DNA of 64,000 bases from the NCBI RefSeq assembly GCF_031119625.1, contig NZ_JAVHZV010000006.1, forward strand, positions 52,026-116,025, given 5' to 3'. The notes under the pieces are model-generated. The model saw only the letters and a program-made list of their open reading frames with translations. It had not been told where the DNA came from and ran no database searches. The number at the start of each line of letters is the position of its first letter. Position 1 is the stretch's first letter. Position numbers and translations under genes: made by a program. Origin of the DNA: Pseudomonas sp. G34. GTDB lineage: Bacteria; Pseudomonadota; Gammaproteobacteria; Pseudomonadales; Pseudomonadaceae. This document shows positions 9,128 through 18,512 of the stretch, piece by piece.

Positions 9128-9486
9128 CTCTTGCTCCTCACGCGCAGCGGCGCTATCGGCTGAAATAAGGGATCGTCAGGCAGCCTCGGCTGCCAGCTTT
9201 TCGACGCCAACAATGCAACGGATTCTAATCCATACGCGCGCAACTGGCCCGCCACAGATGGCTAAATGACAGCTGGAAGGTCAGTCAGATTGGAGATTGG
9301 TGACGGCGGTCACATTACCCCATCGAACGCGGCGCAGACAGGCTGGCCACGCAAAAGCCGAAGCGGACGAAAAGATCGCCATGGCTGTCGATCGTTAGCA
9401 GAGCGGCCCGGGAGGTGAGGCGGACATGGCAGGGGGAAGCAATGGCGCCTCGGGCGCCTGCCGGAACAGGCGCCCGAGGGCTGGCA
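9128..9486. other. 359-bp intergenic region with one strong hairpin
   Basis: No credible gene on either strand. The 12-bp stem CTCGGGCGCCTG (9449-9460) / CAGGCGCCCGAG (9467-9478) with a six-base loop lies nine bases downstream of the terC stop. It could end the leftward terC transcript, although no T-run follows. The remainder should contain the promoter of the PilJ-domain gene. Confidence 0.4.
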
Positions 9487-10251
9487 TCACGAGGTGATCT
9501 TGCTCTGCGCACTGGCCTTGCGCTTGGCGCGACGGGACAGCATGTTGAGGCCCTCGATGACCGCCGAGAACGCCATTGCCGCGTACAGATAGCCCTTCGG
9601 CACGTGAGCGCCGAAACCTTCGGCGATCAGCGTCATGCCGATCATGATCAGGAAGCCCAGCGCCAGCATCACCACGGTGGGGTTTCTGTTGATGAAGCGC
9701 GCCAGCGGATCGGCAGCCAGCAGCATCACGGTCACGGCGGCGACCACGGCGACCACCATGATCGGCACGTGGGGCGTCATGCCCACGGCGGTGATGATGC
9801 TGTCGACCGAGAACACCAGGTCGAGCAGCAGGATCTGCACGATCACCGCACCGAAGCCAACGGTGGCCGCACGGCCAACGAACATGTCGCCTTCGGGCTC
9901 GGGGTCCATGGCGTGGTGGATTTCCTTGGTGGCCTTCCACAGCAGGAACAGGCCACCGGCGATCAGGATGATGTCCTTCCAGGAGAACGCCTGGCCGAAC
10001 AGCTCGATCACCGGGTCGACCAGCTTGACGATCCACGCCACGGTGCCCAGCAGGGCCAGGCGCAGGACCAGTGCCGCGCCGATACCGAGGCGACGCGCCT
10101 TGGAGCGCTGATGCTCGGGCAGCTTGTTGGTGAGGATGGAAATGAAGATCAGGTTGTCGATGCCCAGTACCACTTCCATGACCACCAGGGTGGCCAGTGC
10201 GACCCAGGCAGCGGGGTCGCTCGTCAATTGCAGGATATAGTCCACGATCAC
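9487..10251 (-). CDS. TerC-family integral membrane protein
   Basis: A 254-residue polytopic protein with about seven membrane segments and the TerC signatures [17 protein letters not shown] and [15 protein letters not shown], whose acidic residues are thought to bind metal. Related proteins (TerC, Alx, MeeY/MeeF-type) export manganese or help metalate exported proteins. The frame starts with GTG at 10251, which gives the expected N-terminus just before the first membrane segment. No standard yybP-ykoY riboswitch was recognised upstream. It follows nirD on the same strand after 237 bp. Confidence 0.85.
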   Translation of the reverse strand: MIVDYILQLTSDPAAWVALATLVVMEVVLGIDNLIFISILTNKLPEHQRSKARRLGIGAALVLRLALLGTVAWIVKLVDPVIELFGQAFSWKDIILIAGGLFLLWKATKEIHHAMDPEPEGDMFVGRAATVGFGAVIVQILLLDLVFSVDSIITAVGMTPHVPIMVVAVVAAVTVMLLAADPLARFINRNPTVVMLALGFLIMIGMTLIAEGFGAHVPKGYLYAAMAFSAVIEGLNMLSRRAKRKASAQSKITS

Positions 10252-10488
10252 GCACTTTATGGCTGAACAGAAAGCGCATTCTGGGCTTTTGCCATAACGA
10301 CGAATATGACAATTTGCGACAAATCATTTCTCTTTATTACCGAACTGGAATGCCCGCTGGACGGGCCTTTGCGCCTGCTCAGGCAGCCGACGAACAGCAC
10401 CGATAGAGGCTGAACCGACGGCGCAACGCCATGATCCATTGCGATCGCCCGCGCCAATCTCGTGCCCGGTTGGGCACGGCACCGACCG

Positions 10489-10869
10489 TCAGCCCGCCTG
10501 GCCGATCTCCACGCTGTCGCCATTGAGGCGCACCGGCCACACCCGCAAGCGCTGCTCCGGGTACTCCAGGCAGGTGCCGTCGCGCAGGCGGAAGTGCTGT
10601 TTGTAGAGCGGCGAGGCGATCACCAGGTCGCCCTTGATCTGGCCGACCAGGCCGCGGCCGATCACGTTGGCGCCGGATTTCGGGTCGCGGTTGTCCACCG
10701 CGAACAGCTGCTCGCCGGCTTCGCCGTCCGGCAAATGGAACAGCGCGATCTGCGCGCCATCGTGCCAGGCCACCACGCCGGAATTGGCGACCAGGTCGGT
10801 GCTGCGGCACAGCGGTTGCCAGGTGGTGGCGGGAAGCGACTGGGCACGCACGGCATTGGGCTGGCTCAT
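10489..10869 (-). CDS. nirD: Nitrite reductase (NADH) small subunit
   Basis: A 126-residue Rieske-fold protein lacking the Rieske cysteine/histidine ligands, as is normal for NirD. Typical segments are LFAVDNRDPKSGANVIGRG and SPLYKQHFRLRDGTCLEYP. It is the small subunit of cytoplasmic assimilatory NADH-nitrite reductase. Its ATG overlaps the nirB stop by one base (TGATG), so the two are co-transcribed and probably coupled. Confidence 0.93.
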   Translation of the reverse strand: MSQPNAVRAQSLPATTWQPLCRSTDLVANSGVVAWHDGAQIALFHLPDGEAGEQLFAVDNRDPKSGANVIGRGLVGQIKGDLVIASPLYKQHFRLRDGTCLEYPEQRLRVWPVRLNGDSVEIGQAG

Positions 10870-13442
10870 CAGAGTACCTCCTCGGTAACGGGAATCAGCT
10901 GGAGTTCGCTGGCGGTAATCGGCCGGCGTTGGCCGCGCTCCTTGACGAAATGAATGTCCGGGTCGGCGCGCTTGTCGTTGACGAAGGTGCGGAAGCGCTT
11001 GAGCTTCTCCGGATCGTTAAGAGCACCGGCCCATTCGCATTCGTAGCGGTCGACCACCAGCTGCATCTGCGCCTCCAGCTCGGCGGCCAGGTTCAGGCTG
11101 TCATCGAGGATCACCGCCTTGAGGTAATCCAGGCCGCCCTCCAGCGACTCGCGCCATACCGACGTGCGCTGCAGCTTGTCGGCGGTGCGGATGTAGAACA
11201 TCAGCACGCGGTCGATGGTACGGATCAGCGCCTGGTCATCCAGGTCGGTGGCCAGCAGCTCGGCGTGCCGCGGGCGCATGCCGCCGTTGCCGCACACGTA
11301 GAGGTTCCAGCCCTTGTCGGTGGCGATCACGCCGATGTCCTTGCTCTGCGCCTCGGCGCACTCACGGGTGCAGCCGCTGACCGCGAACTTGATCTTGTGC
11401 GGCGCGCGCAGGCCTTTGTAGCGGTCCTCCAGGCGCAGCGCCATGCCGACGCTGTCCTGCACGCCGTAGCGGCACCAGGTGCTGCCCACGCAGGACTTCA
11501 CGGTACGCAGCGACTTGCCGTAGGCATGCCCGGTCTCGAAGCCGGCGGCGATCAGCTCGCTCCAGATCTCCGGCAGCTCGTGCAGCTGCGCGCCGAACAG
11601 GTCGATGCGCTGGCCGCCGGTGATCTTGGTGTAGAGGTCGTATTTCTTCGCCACCGCGCCGATGGCGATCAGCCCGTCCGGGGTGATCTCGCCACCGGGA
11701 ATCCGCGGCACCACCGAGTAGGTGCCGTTCTTCTGCATGTTGGCCATGAAGGTGTCGTTGGTGTCCTGCAGTGGAATCAGCGCCGGGTCGGTGATCGGCT
11801 GGTTCCAGCACGAAGCGAGGATCGAACCGACTGCCGGCTTGCAGATATCGCAGCCGGTATGGCCGCGACCGTGCTTGGCCAGCAGCTCCTCGAAACTGAG
11901 CACGCCTTCCACCCGGACGATGGCGTACAGCTCCTGGCGGGTATGGGCGAAGTGCTCACAGAGGCTCTTGTCCACCGCCACGCCACGGGCGCTCAGCTCG
12001 TGCTCGAAGACCTGCTTGAGCAAGGCGCTGCAGCCACCGCAACCGCTGCCGGCCTTGGTGATGGCCTTCAGTTCGCCGAGGTCGATGATGCCGGCGTCGA
12101 CCTGGCAGCACACCGCGCCCTTGCTGACGTTGTGGCAGGAGCAAATGGTCGCGGTAGCCGGCAGCGCATCGGCACCCAGGGTCGGCGCACCGTCGGAGAC
12201 CGGCAGGATCAGGCTCGACGGATCGGCCGGCAGCTTGATGCCGTTCTGGGCGTACTGCAGCAGGGTGTCGTAGTAGCTGTTGTCGCCGACCAGCACCGCG
12301 CCGATGACCCGCTGGCCATCCGCCGAGACCACCAACCGGCGGTAGCTGGCGCCCGCTTCGTCGATGTAGCGGTAGCTCTTGGCCCCCGGCGTGGCGGCAT
12401 GGGCATCGCCGATGGAGCCGACGTCGACGCCCAGCAGCTTGAGCTTGGTCGACATGTCGGCGCCGGTAAAGGGTTCATGGGGCTCGCCGGCCAATTGCGC
12501 GGCCACCGCACGGGCCATGGAATAGCCCGGCGCGACCAGGCCGAAGACCATGCCATTCCAGGAGGCACATTCGCCGATGGCATAAATGAACGGGTCACTG
12601 CTGCGGCAATCGTTGTCGACCACCACGCCACCGCGCGGGGCGATATCCAGGCCGGCGGCACGCCCCAGAGCATCCTGCGGGCGGATGCCGGCGGAGAACA
12701 CGATCAGGTCGGTTTCCAGATACTCACATTTACCATCAGCTCCATCATTGAAGTTCATCCGGTAGGCGTATTCCTCGCCGATGACGATCTCCTGGGTGGC
12801 GCGCGACAGGTGCACGCCAACGCCAAGGGCCTCGATGCGCGCCCGCAGCGCGTCGCCGCCGTCGGCATCCAGCTGTACCGGCATCAGCCGTGGTGCGAAC
12901 TCCACCACGTGGGCTTCCAGGCCCAGGGACTTGAGGGCGTTGGCCGCCTCCAGGCCAAGCAGGCCGCCGCCGACCACCACGCCACGGCGGGCGTTGGTCG
13001 CCGCAGCGCGGATGCCGTCGAGGTCATCCAGGGTGCGGTAGACCAGGCGCGAATTGCCCTCGGCGCCCGGAATCGGCGGTACGAAGGGGTAGGAGCCGGT
13101 GGCCAGCACCAGGCGGTCGTAGCTGCGCCGGCCCTTGCTGGTGACCACTTCACACTTCTCGCGGTCGATCTCCAGCACCGGCTCGCCCAGGTGCAGGTGC
13201 ACGCCGTGGCGGGCGTACAGATCAGCCTCGCCAAGGGCCAGGGCTTCGGCATCCTTGCCGGAAAAGTACTCGGACAGGTGCACACGGTCATAGGCGCGCT
13301 GGCGCTCCTCGCCATACACGTGCAGCTGATAGCGATGCAGCGCGCCGCTGGCGATCAGCTGCTCGACGCAGTGGTGGCCGACCATGCCGTTGCCGATGAC
13401 GATCAGGGTCTCGCGCTTGATCGGTGTGACGATGGAGTTCAT
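10869..13442 (-). CDS. nirB: Nitrite reductase (NADH) large subunit
   Basis: An 857-residue protein that reduces nitrite to ammonium. Domains in order: an FAD/NAD(P) pyridine-nucleotide reductase module (TLIVIGNGMVGHHCVEQ, VVVGGGLLGLEAANAL), a BFD-like [2Fe-2S] region (ATICSCHNVSKGAVCC, GSGCGGC), then two ferredoxin-like halves and the siroheme/4Fe-4S region (CVGSTWC and CTRECAE). I placed the start at 13442 (MNSIVTPIKRETL); the longer frame adds 13 residues not expected in the family. The leader carries a sigma-54-type promoter and an intrinsic terminator before the start codon, which suggests induction by nitrogen limitation plus antitermination. Confidence 0.95.
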   Translation of the reverse strand: MNSIVTPIKRETLIVIGNGMVGHHCVEQLIASGALHRYQLHVYGEERQRAYDRVHLSEYFSGKDAEALALGEADLYARHGVHLHLGEPVLEIDREKCEVVTSKGRRSYDRLVLATGSYPFVPPIPGAEGNSRLVYRTLDDLDGIRAAATNARRGVVVGGGLLGLEAANALKSLGLEAHVVEFAPRLMPVQLDADGGDALRARIEALGVGVHLSRATQEIVIGEEYAYRMNFNDGADGKCEYLETDLIVFSAGIRPQDALGRAAGLDIAPRGGVVVDNDCRSSDPFIYAIGECASWNGMVFGLVAPGYSMARAVAAQLAGEPHEPFTGADMSTKLKLLGVDVGSIGDAHAATPGAKSYRYIDEAGASYRRLVVSADGQRVIGAVLVGDNSYYDTLLQYAQNGIKLPADPSSLILPVSDGAPTLGADALPATATICSCHNVSKGAVCCQVDAGIIDLGELKAITKAGSGCGGCSALLKQVFEHELSARGVAVDKSLCEHFAHTRQELYAIVRVEGVLSFEELLAKHGRGHTGCDICKPAVGSILASCWNQPITDPALIPLQDTNDTFMANMQKNGTYSVVPRIPGGEITPDGLIAIGAVAKKYDLYTKITGGQRIDLFGAQLHELPEIWSELIAAGFETGHAYGKSLRTVKSCVGSTWCRYGVQDSVGMALRLEDRYKGLRAPHKIKFAVSGCTRECAEAQSKDIGVIATDKGWNLYVCGNGGMRPRHAELLATDLDDQALIRTIDRVLMFYIRTADKLQRTSVWRESLEGGLDYLKAVILDDSLNLAAELEAQMQLVVDRYECEWAGALNDPEKLKRFRTFVNDKRADPDIHFVKERGQRRPITASELQLIPVTEEVL

Positions 13443-13479
13443 AGCCTGCCCTCTGCCTGCTGCCTGTTTTCTGCCACGC

Positions 13480-13523
13480 AAAAAAAAAGACGCCTGGAGC
13501 TGTTGTCAGCTTCAGGCGTCTTT
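13480..13523 (-). terminator. Intrinsic terminator inside the nirB leader
   Basis: Read leftward, an eight-pair GACGCCTG/CAGGCGTC stem continues through one mismatch into AGCTG/CAGCT around an ACAA loop. Nine T residues follow at once. It lies 37 bases upstream of the nirB ATG and downstream of the sigma-54-type promoter, so it must be bypassed for nirBD to be expressed. This is the arrangement expected for NasT/NasR (ANTAR-domain) antitermination of nitrate and nitrite genes. Confidence 0.85.
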
Positions 13524-13604
13524 GCCTTGGATTCAGTTATGTGGGGTGAGCATCAGGTCGTGGCCTGTTCACCGGCCCCATCGATGATGGGTGCACAGGG
13601 TCGA

Positions 13605-13622
13605 TAGCAGTTTGCATGCCAA
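13605..13622 (-). promoter_or_regulatory. Sigma-54 (RpoN) promoter for nirBD
   Basis: Read on the minus strand the site is TTGGCATGCAAACTGCTA. It matches the RpoN consensus YTGGCACG-N4-TTGCW at all but two positions and has the invariant GG and GC exactly ten bases apart. The predicted start of transcription is near 13595, giving a leader of about 150 nt. In that leader GGTGA and TCACC enclose a CAGG/CCTG hairpin ahead of the terminator. NtrC control is inferred from the promoter class. Confidence 0.75.
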
Positions 13623-13775
13623 GGCTTTGAAAATACCGGGAGGCCAGTGAACACGGCCTTGCCGGGCGCGCGCACGCCGAAGCGGCTGGCGCAGGACGCG
13701 AACCAAGATGAAGCAAAAAGCCCTGAAACTCACCATATCGGGGCAACCAGCGGGTATTCGAGGCAAGCCTGGGCA

Positions 13776-13894
13776 CGCACATTGAACCCCATCGGCGGCC
13801 ATGGATTTCACCCACTCGCCCCATCCCCCTGTGGGAGGGCGCCATGCGCCCGAATTTCGCGGGCATGGACTAGGCGTCCCCGCCCGCTCCCACA
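13776..13894 (+). repeat. Copy 1 of a ~119-bp duplicated REP-containing repeat
   Basis: The segment begins CGCACATTGAA and ends at GCCCGCTCCCACA. It contains the paired CTGTGGGAG ... CGCTCCCACA arms and the TTTCGCGGGCATGG block typical of Pseudomonas REP sequences. A near-identical copy starts 166 bp downstream. The open frames across this region are repeat-derived and not credible genes. Confidence 0.75.
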
Positions 13895-13941
13895 TGCACA
13901 TCCGCGCAGCAGGCCGTGGTCAGCCCATGGGATGTGCGCAA

Positions 13942-14061
13942 CGCACATTGAAACCCATCGCCGGCCATGGATTTCACCCACTCGCTCCATCACCCCTGTG
14001 GGAGGGCGCCATGCGCCCGAATTTCGCGGGCATGGACCAGGCGGCCCCGCCCGCTCCCACA
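13942..14061 (+). repeat. Copy 2 of the ~119-bp REP-containing repeat
   Basis: It matches 13776-13894 with only a few substitutions and one or two single-base length differences. The two copies are separated by 47 bp of unrelated sequence. The copy ends about 140 bp upstream of dsbD, within the nirB-dsbD gap (13623-14201), where I see no gene. Confidence 0.75.
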
Positions 14062-14201
14062 AAAGCGCGCCCCGCGGCCTTGTGTCGCAGCAGCACAGCG
14101 CCAAGGCGCGCACCATCCGCCAGGCGCAACGGCCACTTACAGCGCAGCCCATGGCGCGACGCGCTGGCTCCGTTATCATGGCGCGATAACTGCCCCATGA
14201 G

Positions 14202-15965
14202 ATGCCCATGCCACGTTTTATCTGCCTGCTGCTGTTGCTTGTCGTCCTGCCTGCCGGCGCCGGGGTGTTCGACAGTCGCCCGAATGCTGCGCCGCTCGGC
14301 CAGGCGCTTAACAACAGTGCCGACTTCCTGCCGGTACGCGAGGCCTTCAAGCTCAGCGTCGTGAACAGCACGCCGACCTCGGCAACCCTGCGCTTCGTCG
14401 CGGCCGAGGGCTATTACCTGTACCGCCACCAGTTCAAGTTCAAGGTCGAACCGGCCGACCTCGCCGGCGCGCCCGTCGAGGTGCCGGAAGGCCTGCACAA
14501 GAACGACCAGTACTTCGGCGACGTGCAGGTGTTCTACGAGGTGCTGGACGTCGAAGTGCCGCTGAACAACCCGGACAACCAGCCGCTGGACATTGCCGTC
14601 AGCTACCAGGGCTGCGCCGACAAGGGCCTGTGCTACCCACCTGAGACAGAGATACTGGCCATCAATGGTGGCCTTGCCGGGGGCGCTCAGAGCAAGGCCA
14701 GCTGGAGCTGGGCCGACCTGGCGCTGATGTTCGCCGCCGGCCTGACCCTGACCTTTACCCCCTGCGTACTGCCGATGCTGCCGATCCTCTCTGGCGTGGT
14801 GCTGCGCGGTCGGCCGAGCAGGAGCCGTGGCCTGGTGCTGTCGCTGGCCTACGTGCTGCCGATGGCCGCCTGCTACGCGGCGCTTGGCGCCCTGATGGGC
14901 CTGTTCGGCGCCAAGCTCAACCTGCAGGCGATGCTGCAGTCGCCATGGATTCTGGTGCCCTTCGCACTGTTCTTCGCGCTGTTCGCGGTGGCCATGTTCG
15001 GCGTCTTCGAGCTGCGCCTGCCGGCGTTCATCCGCGAGCGCCTGGACCGCAAGGCGGCGCAAACCCAGGGCGGCACCATCGCCGGCGCCGCGACCTTGGG
15101 CGTGCTCTCCAGCCTGATCGTCTCGCCGTGCATCACGGCGCCCTTCACCGCGCTGCTTCTTTATATAAGCAGCACTGGCGATGCCGTGGGCGGCGCCCTG
15201 CAGCTGTTCGCCCTGGGCCTGGGCATGGGCACGCCGCTGGTGATCTTTGCTGCCGGCGGCGGCGCCCTGCTGCCCAAGTCCGGTACCTGGATGGTCGCCG
15301 TACGCAACGCCTTTGGCGTGATGCTGCTGGGCGTATCGGTATGGCTGCTCGAGCGCGTGTTGCCGGGTGAGCTGTCTCTGGCCCTGTGGGGGCTGCTGGC
15401 CGCGGGCGTCGCGCTGTTTCTCGGCGCCCTGGAATTCACGTCGAAAAACGCCTGGGGCAAACTCGCCCAGTTGCTCGGCTTGGCGCTGCTGGTCTATGCA
15501 CTCGCCGCCTGGACTGGCGCTCTGCAAGGCCGTGATGACCCGCTGCGCCCACTCGGCAGCGGCATCAATGCCGGCCAGGCGAGCACCGCGAGCGCTGGCA
15601 GCTGGCAGACCGTCAGCACGCCCGCTGAGCTGGACGCCGCCTTGGCGCAAGCCAAGAGCAGCGGCCAACCGCTGCTGCTCGACTGGTACGCCGACTGGTG
15701 CATCAGCTGCAAGAAGATCGAGCGTGAAGTATTCAATTCCACCCAGATCGGCCCGCAACTGGCCGACTACCATCTGCTGCGCTTCGACATGACCGACAGC
15801 ACCGCCGCGCAACGCGCGGTGCTCGATCGCTATCAGCTATTCGGCCCGCCGGCGATTCAGCTGTTCGCCGCCAGCGGCAAGGAAATGCACGATCTGCGTG
15901 TAGTTGGCGAGATCGACGCCGCGGGCTTTGCCGAGCGCCTGGGCAAGGCGCGAGAACGTTTTTAA
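14202..15965 (+). CDS. dsbD: Thiol:disulfide interchange protein DsbD
   Basis: A 587-residue protein that passes electrons from cytoplasmic thioredoxin to periplasmic substrates such as DsbC and the cytochrome c maturation system. It has a signal peptide, a periplasmic alpha domain with two cysteines (GCADKGLCYP), an eight-TM domain with the redox pair TFTPCVLPMLP and VSPCITAPF, and a C-terminal thioredoxin-like domain with YADWCISCK. All six expected cysteines are present. Two close ATGs (14202, 14208) are possible starts. It is followed by aroQ-accB-accC, the usual Pseudomonas order. Confidence 0.95.
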   Translation: MPMPRFICLLLLLVVLPAGAGVFDSRPNAAPLGQALNNSADFLPVREAFKLSVVNSTPTSATLRFVAAEGYYLYRHQFKFKVEPADLAGAPVEVPEGLHKNDQYFGDVQVFYEVLDVEVPLNNPDNQPLDIAVSYQGCADKGLCYPPETEILAINGGLAGGAQSKASWSWADLALMFAAGLTLTFTPCVLPMLPILSGVVLRGRPSRSRGLVLSLAYVLPMAACYAALGALMGLFGAKLNLQAMLQSPWILVPFALFFALFAVAMFGVFELRLPAFIRERLDRKAAQTQGGTIAGAATLGVLSSLIVSPCITAPFTALLLYISSTGDAVGGALQLFALGLGMGTPLVIFAAGGGALLPKSGTWMVAVRNAFGVMLLGVSVWLLERVLPGELSLALWGLLAAGVALFLGALEFTSKNAWGKLAQLLGLALLVYALAAWTGALQGRDDPLRPLGSGINAGQASTASAGSWQTVSTPAELDAALAQAKSSGQPLLLDWYADWCISCKKIEREVFNSTQIGPQLADYHLLRFDMTDSTAAQRAVLDRYQLFGPPAIQLFAASGKEMHDLRVVGEIDAAGFAERLGKARERF

Positions 15966-16085
15966 GCAATTCGGTCACATATCCAGCCAACCCTGCTTGG
16001 ATCGTGCTGACTACTCCCAAAAACTGGACAGCCCCACGGCAATTCTGGCAGAGTCCGCGCAGCTAAAAAGAAGGAAGCCCGGATC

Positions 16086-16535
16086 ATGTCGACCCTGCTG
16101 GTTTTGCACGGCCCCAATTTGAACCTGCTCGGCACCCGAGAGCCCGGCACCTATGGCGCCACCACGCTGGAGCAGATCAACCTCGACCTCGAGCAGCGCG
16201 CCCGCGAAGCCGGCCACCATCTACTGCACCTGCAGAGCAACGCCGAGTACGAGCTGATCGAACGCATCCACGCGGCCCGCGGCGAAGGCGTCGACTTCAT
16301 CATCATCAACCCGGCGGCTTTCACCCACACCAGCGTCGCGTTACGTGACGCATTGCTGGCAGTGAGCATCCCATTCATCGAAGTGCACCTGTCCAACGTG
16401 CACAAGCGTGAGCCTTTCCGGCACCACTCCTACTTTTCCGACGTGGCGGTAGGCGTGATCTGCGGCCTCGGCGCCACGGGCTATCGCCTGGCGCTGGAAG
16501 CGTCGCTGGAGCAACTGGCGAGCAAAAACACCTGA
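16086..16535 (+). CDS. aroQ: 3-dehydroquinate dehydratase, type II
   Basis: A 149-residue cytoplasmic shikimate-pathway enzyme. It starts [20 protein letters not shown], which includes the catalytic loop arginine and tyrosine, and has [16 protein letters not shown] and [16 protein letters not shown], with the catalytic histidine region intact. The length is normal for type II enzymes, which act as dodecamers. The ATG at 16086 follows an AGAAGGA ribosome-binding site. It precedes accB by 71 bp, consistent with one transcript. Confidence 0.96.
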   Translation: MSTLLVLHGPNLNLLGTREPGTYGATTLEQINLDLEQRAREAGHHLLHLQSNAEYELIERIHAARGEGVDFIIINPAAFTHTSVALRDALLAVSIPFIEVHLSNVHKREPFRHHSYFSDVAVGVICGLGATGYRLALEASLEQLASKNT

Positions 16536-16606
16536 TACCGGCGCCTTTGCGCGGCGGTTCATTCGCAAACTTGAACGACCCTGACCAGACTGGGAGTTGA
16601 ACACCT

Positions 16607-17062
16607 ATGGATATTCGCAAAGTCAAAAAACTGATCGAGTTGCTGGAAGAGTCCGGCATCGACGAGCTGGAAATCAAAGAGGGCGAAGAGTCCGTACGCA
16701 TCAGCCGTCATGGCAAGCAACCGACCTACGCCCAGCCGACCTACGCGCCGGCTCCTGCCCCGGTCGCTGCCGCCGCCGCTCCGGTTGCTGCTGCCGCTGA
16801 CGCTGCGCCAGCCGCTGCCAAACTGAACGGCACCGTGGTGCGCTCGCCGATGGTCGGTACCTTCTACCGCGCCGCTTCGCCGACCTCGGGCAACTTCGTT
16901 GAAGTCGGTTCGACCGTGAAGAAAGGCGACATCCTCTGCATCGTCGAAGCGATGAAGATGATGAACCACATCGAGGCCGAAACCAGCGGCACGATCGAAT
17001 CCATCCTGGGCGAGAACGGCCAGCCGGTGGAATACGATCAACCGCTGTTCACCATCGTCTGA
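16607..17062 (+). CDS. accB: Biotin carboxyl carrier protein of acetyl-CoA carboxylase
   Basis: A 151-residue protein. The conserved N-terminal domain ([20 protein letters not shown]) is followed by a flexible Ala/Pro linker (about 38-75) and the biotinyl domain with EAMKMM, where Lys117 is biotinylated. It carries the biotin between carboxylase and transferase subunits in the first step of fatty acid synthesis. It lies 17 bp upstream of accC. Confidence 0.97.
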   Translation: MDIRKVKKLIELLEESGIDELEIKEGEESVRISRHGKQPTYAQPTYAPAPAPVAAAAAPVAAAADAAPAAAKLNGTVVRSPMVGTFYRAASPTSGNFVEVGSTVKKGDILCIVEAMKMMNHIEAETSGTIESILGENGQPVEYDQPLFTIV

Positions 17063-17079
17063 TGCACGGGGAACCCGTA

Positions 17080-18435
17080 ATGCAGAAGCTGGAAAAAGTT
17101 CTGATCGCCAACCGCGGCGAGATCGCCCTGCGCATCCTGCGTGCCTGCAAGGAACTGGGCATCAAGACCGTGGCCGTGCACTCCACCGCCGACCGCGAGC
17201 TGATGCACCTGGCCCTGGCCGACGAATCGGTGTGCATCGGCCCGGCGCCGGGCAACCTGTCGTACCTGAACATCCCGGCGATCATCAGCGCCGCGGAGCT
17301 CACCGGTGCCACCGCCATCCACCCCGGCTACGGCTTCCTCGCGGAAAACGCCGATTTCGCCGAACAAGTGGAAAACTCCGGGTTCGCCTTCATCGGCCCG
17401 AAAGCTGACACCATCCGCCTGATGGGCGACAAGGTGTCGGCCAAGGACGCCATGATCAAGGCCGGCGTACCGGTGGTGCCTGGCTCCGACGGCCCGCTGC
17501 CGGAAGATGAAGCAGAATCGCTGCGCATCGCCCGCGAAGTCGGCTACCCGGTGATCATCAAGGCCGCTGGCGGCGGCGGTGGTCGCGGCATGCGCGTGGT
17601 CTGGAAGGAAGAAGACCTGATCAAGTCGGCACGCCTCACCCGCAGCGAAGCGGGCTCGGTGTTCGGCAACCCGATGGTCTACCTGGAGAAGTTCCTCGGC
17701 AATCCGCGTCACGTGGAAGTCCAGGTGCTGTCCGACGGCCAGGGCAACGCCATCCACCTTTACGACCGCGACTGCTCGCTGCAGCGCCGTCACCAGAAGG
17801 TGCTGGAAGAAGCCCCGGCGCCGCTGATCGACGAGAAGGCCCGCGCCGAAGTGCTCAAGCGCTGCGTCGATGCCTGTATCGAAATCGGCTACCGCGGTGC
17901 CGGCACCTTCGAGTTCCTCTATGAAGATGGCCGTTTCTACTTCATCGAGATGAACACCCGCGTCCAGGTCGAGCACCCGGTTACCGAAATGGTCACCGGT
18001 ATCGACATCGTCAAGGAGATGCTCAGCATCGCCGCGGGCAACAAGCTGTCGTACAAGCAGGAAGACATCAAGCTGCTGGGCCACGCCCTGGAGTGCCGTA
18101 TCAACGCCGAAGACCCGGATAACTTCATGCCCTGCCCCGGCAAGGTGAAGCACTTCCACGCCCCAGGCGGCTTTGGCGTACGGGTCGACTCGCACCTGTA
18201 CAGCGGCTACTCGGTACCGCCGAACTACGACTCGCTGATCGGCAAGCTGATCACCTACGGGGTGACCCGCGACGAAGCCATGGCGCGTATGCGCAATGCC
18301 CTCGACGAGATCGTCATCGACGGCATCAAGACCAACGTGCCGTTGCACCGTGATCTGGTTCGTGACAAGGGTTTCTGCGAGGGTGGCATCAACATCCACT
18401 ACCTCGAGAAGAAACTGGGCATGGACAAGCACTAA
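17080..18435 (+). CDS. accC: Biotin carboxylase subunit of acetyl-CoA carboxylase
   Basis: A 451-residue ATP-grasp enzyme that carboxylates biotin on AccB using ATP and bicarbonate. It begins [20 protein letters not shown] and has the glycine-rich ATP loop [14 protein letters not shown] and the active-site segment [15 protein letters not shown] chose the ATG at 17080, which follows GGGGAACCCGTA; the upstream in-frame ATG (17062) overlaps the accB stop and adds six atypical residues. A strong terminator follows at 18457, closing the aroQ-accBC unit. Confidence 0.97.
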   Translation: MQKLEKVLIANRGEIALRILRACKELGIKTVAVHSTADRELMHLALADESVCIGPAPGNLSYLNIPAIISAAELTGATAIHPGYGFLAENADFAEQVENSGFAFIGPKADTIRLMGDKVSAKDAMIKAGVPVVPGSDGPLPEDEAESLRIAREVGYPVIIKAAGGGGGRGMRVVWKEEDLIKSARLTRSEAGSVFGNPMVYLEKFLGNPRHVEVQVLSDGQGNAIHLYDRDCSLQRRHQKVLEEAPAPLIDEKARAEVLKRCVDACIEIGYRGAGTFEFLYEDGRFYFIEMNTRVQVEHPVTEMVTGIDIVKEMLSIAAGNKLSYKQEDIKLLGHALECRINAEDPDNFMPCPGKVKHFHAPGGFGVRVDSHLYSGYSVPPNYDSLIGKLITYGVTRDEAMARMRNALDEIVIDGIKTNVPLHRDLVRDKGFCEGGINIHYLEKKLGMDKH

Positions 18436-18456
18436 GCGCGTCCAGCACCACCAGAA

Positions 18457-18484
18457 GGGGAGCGGCCGAGGCCGCTCCCCTTTT
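18457..18484 (+). terminator. Intrinsic terminator after accC
   Basis: An 11-bp GC-rich perfect stem (GGGGAGCGGCC / GGCCGCTCCCC) with a two-base spacer is followed by TTTT. It starts 22 bp after the accC stop and ends 28 bp before the next gene. Confidence 0.88.
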
Positions 18485-18512
18485 GCATTTCAAAGCCTGT
18501 AAAGGAGGCGAC

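Noticed and set aside
9449..9478. A confident terminator for terC
   Set aside because: The stem is strong but no T-run follows on the minus strand, so I describe it only as a hairpin.
10929..13607. An 892-codon open frame antisense to nirB
   Set aside because: It covers a clear nirB gene and its leader on the other strand. Its translation is Gly/Ala/Gln/His-rich with no family features, as expected for GC-rich antisense frames.
13647..14364. Several 180-codon frames between nirB and dsbD
   Set aside because: They read through two copies of a REP-type repeat and contain the repeat twice in translation; the last part overlaps the dsbD signal peptide in another frame.
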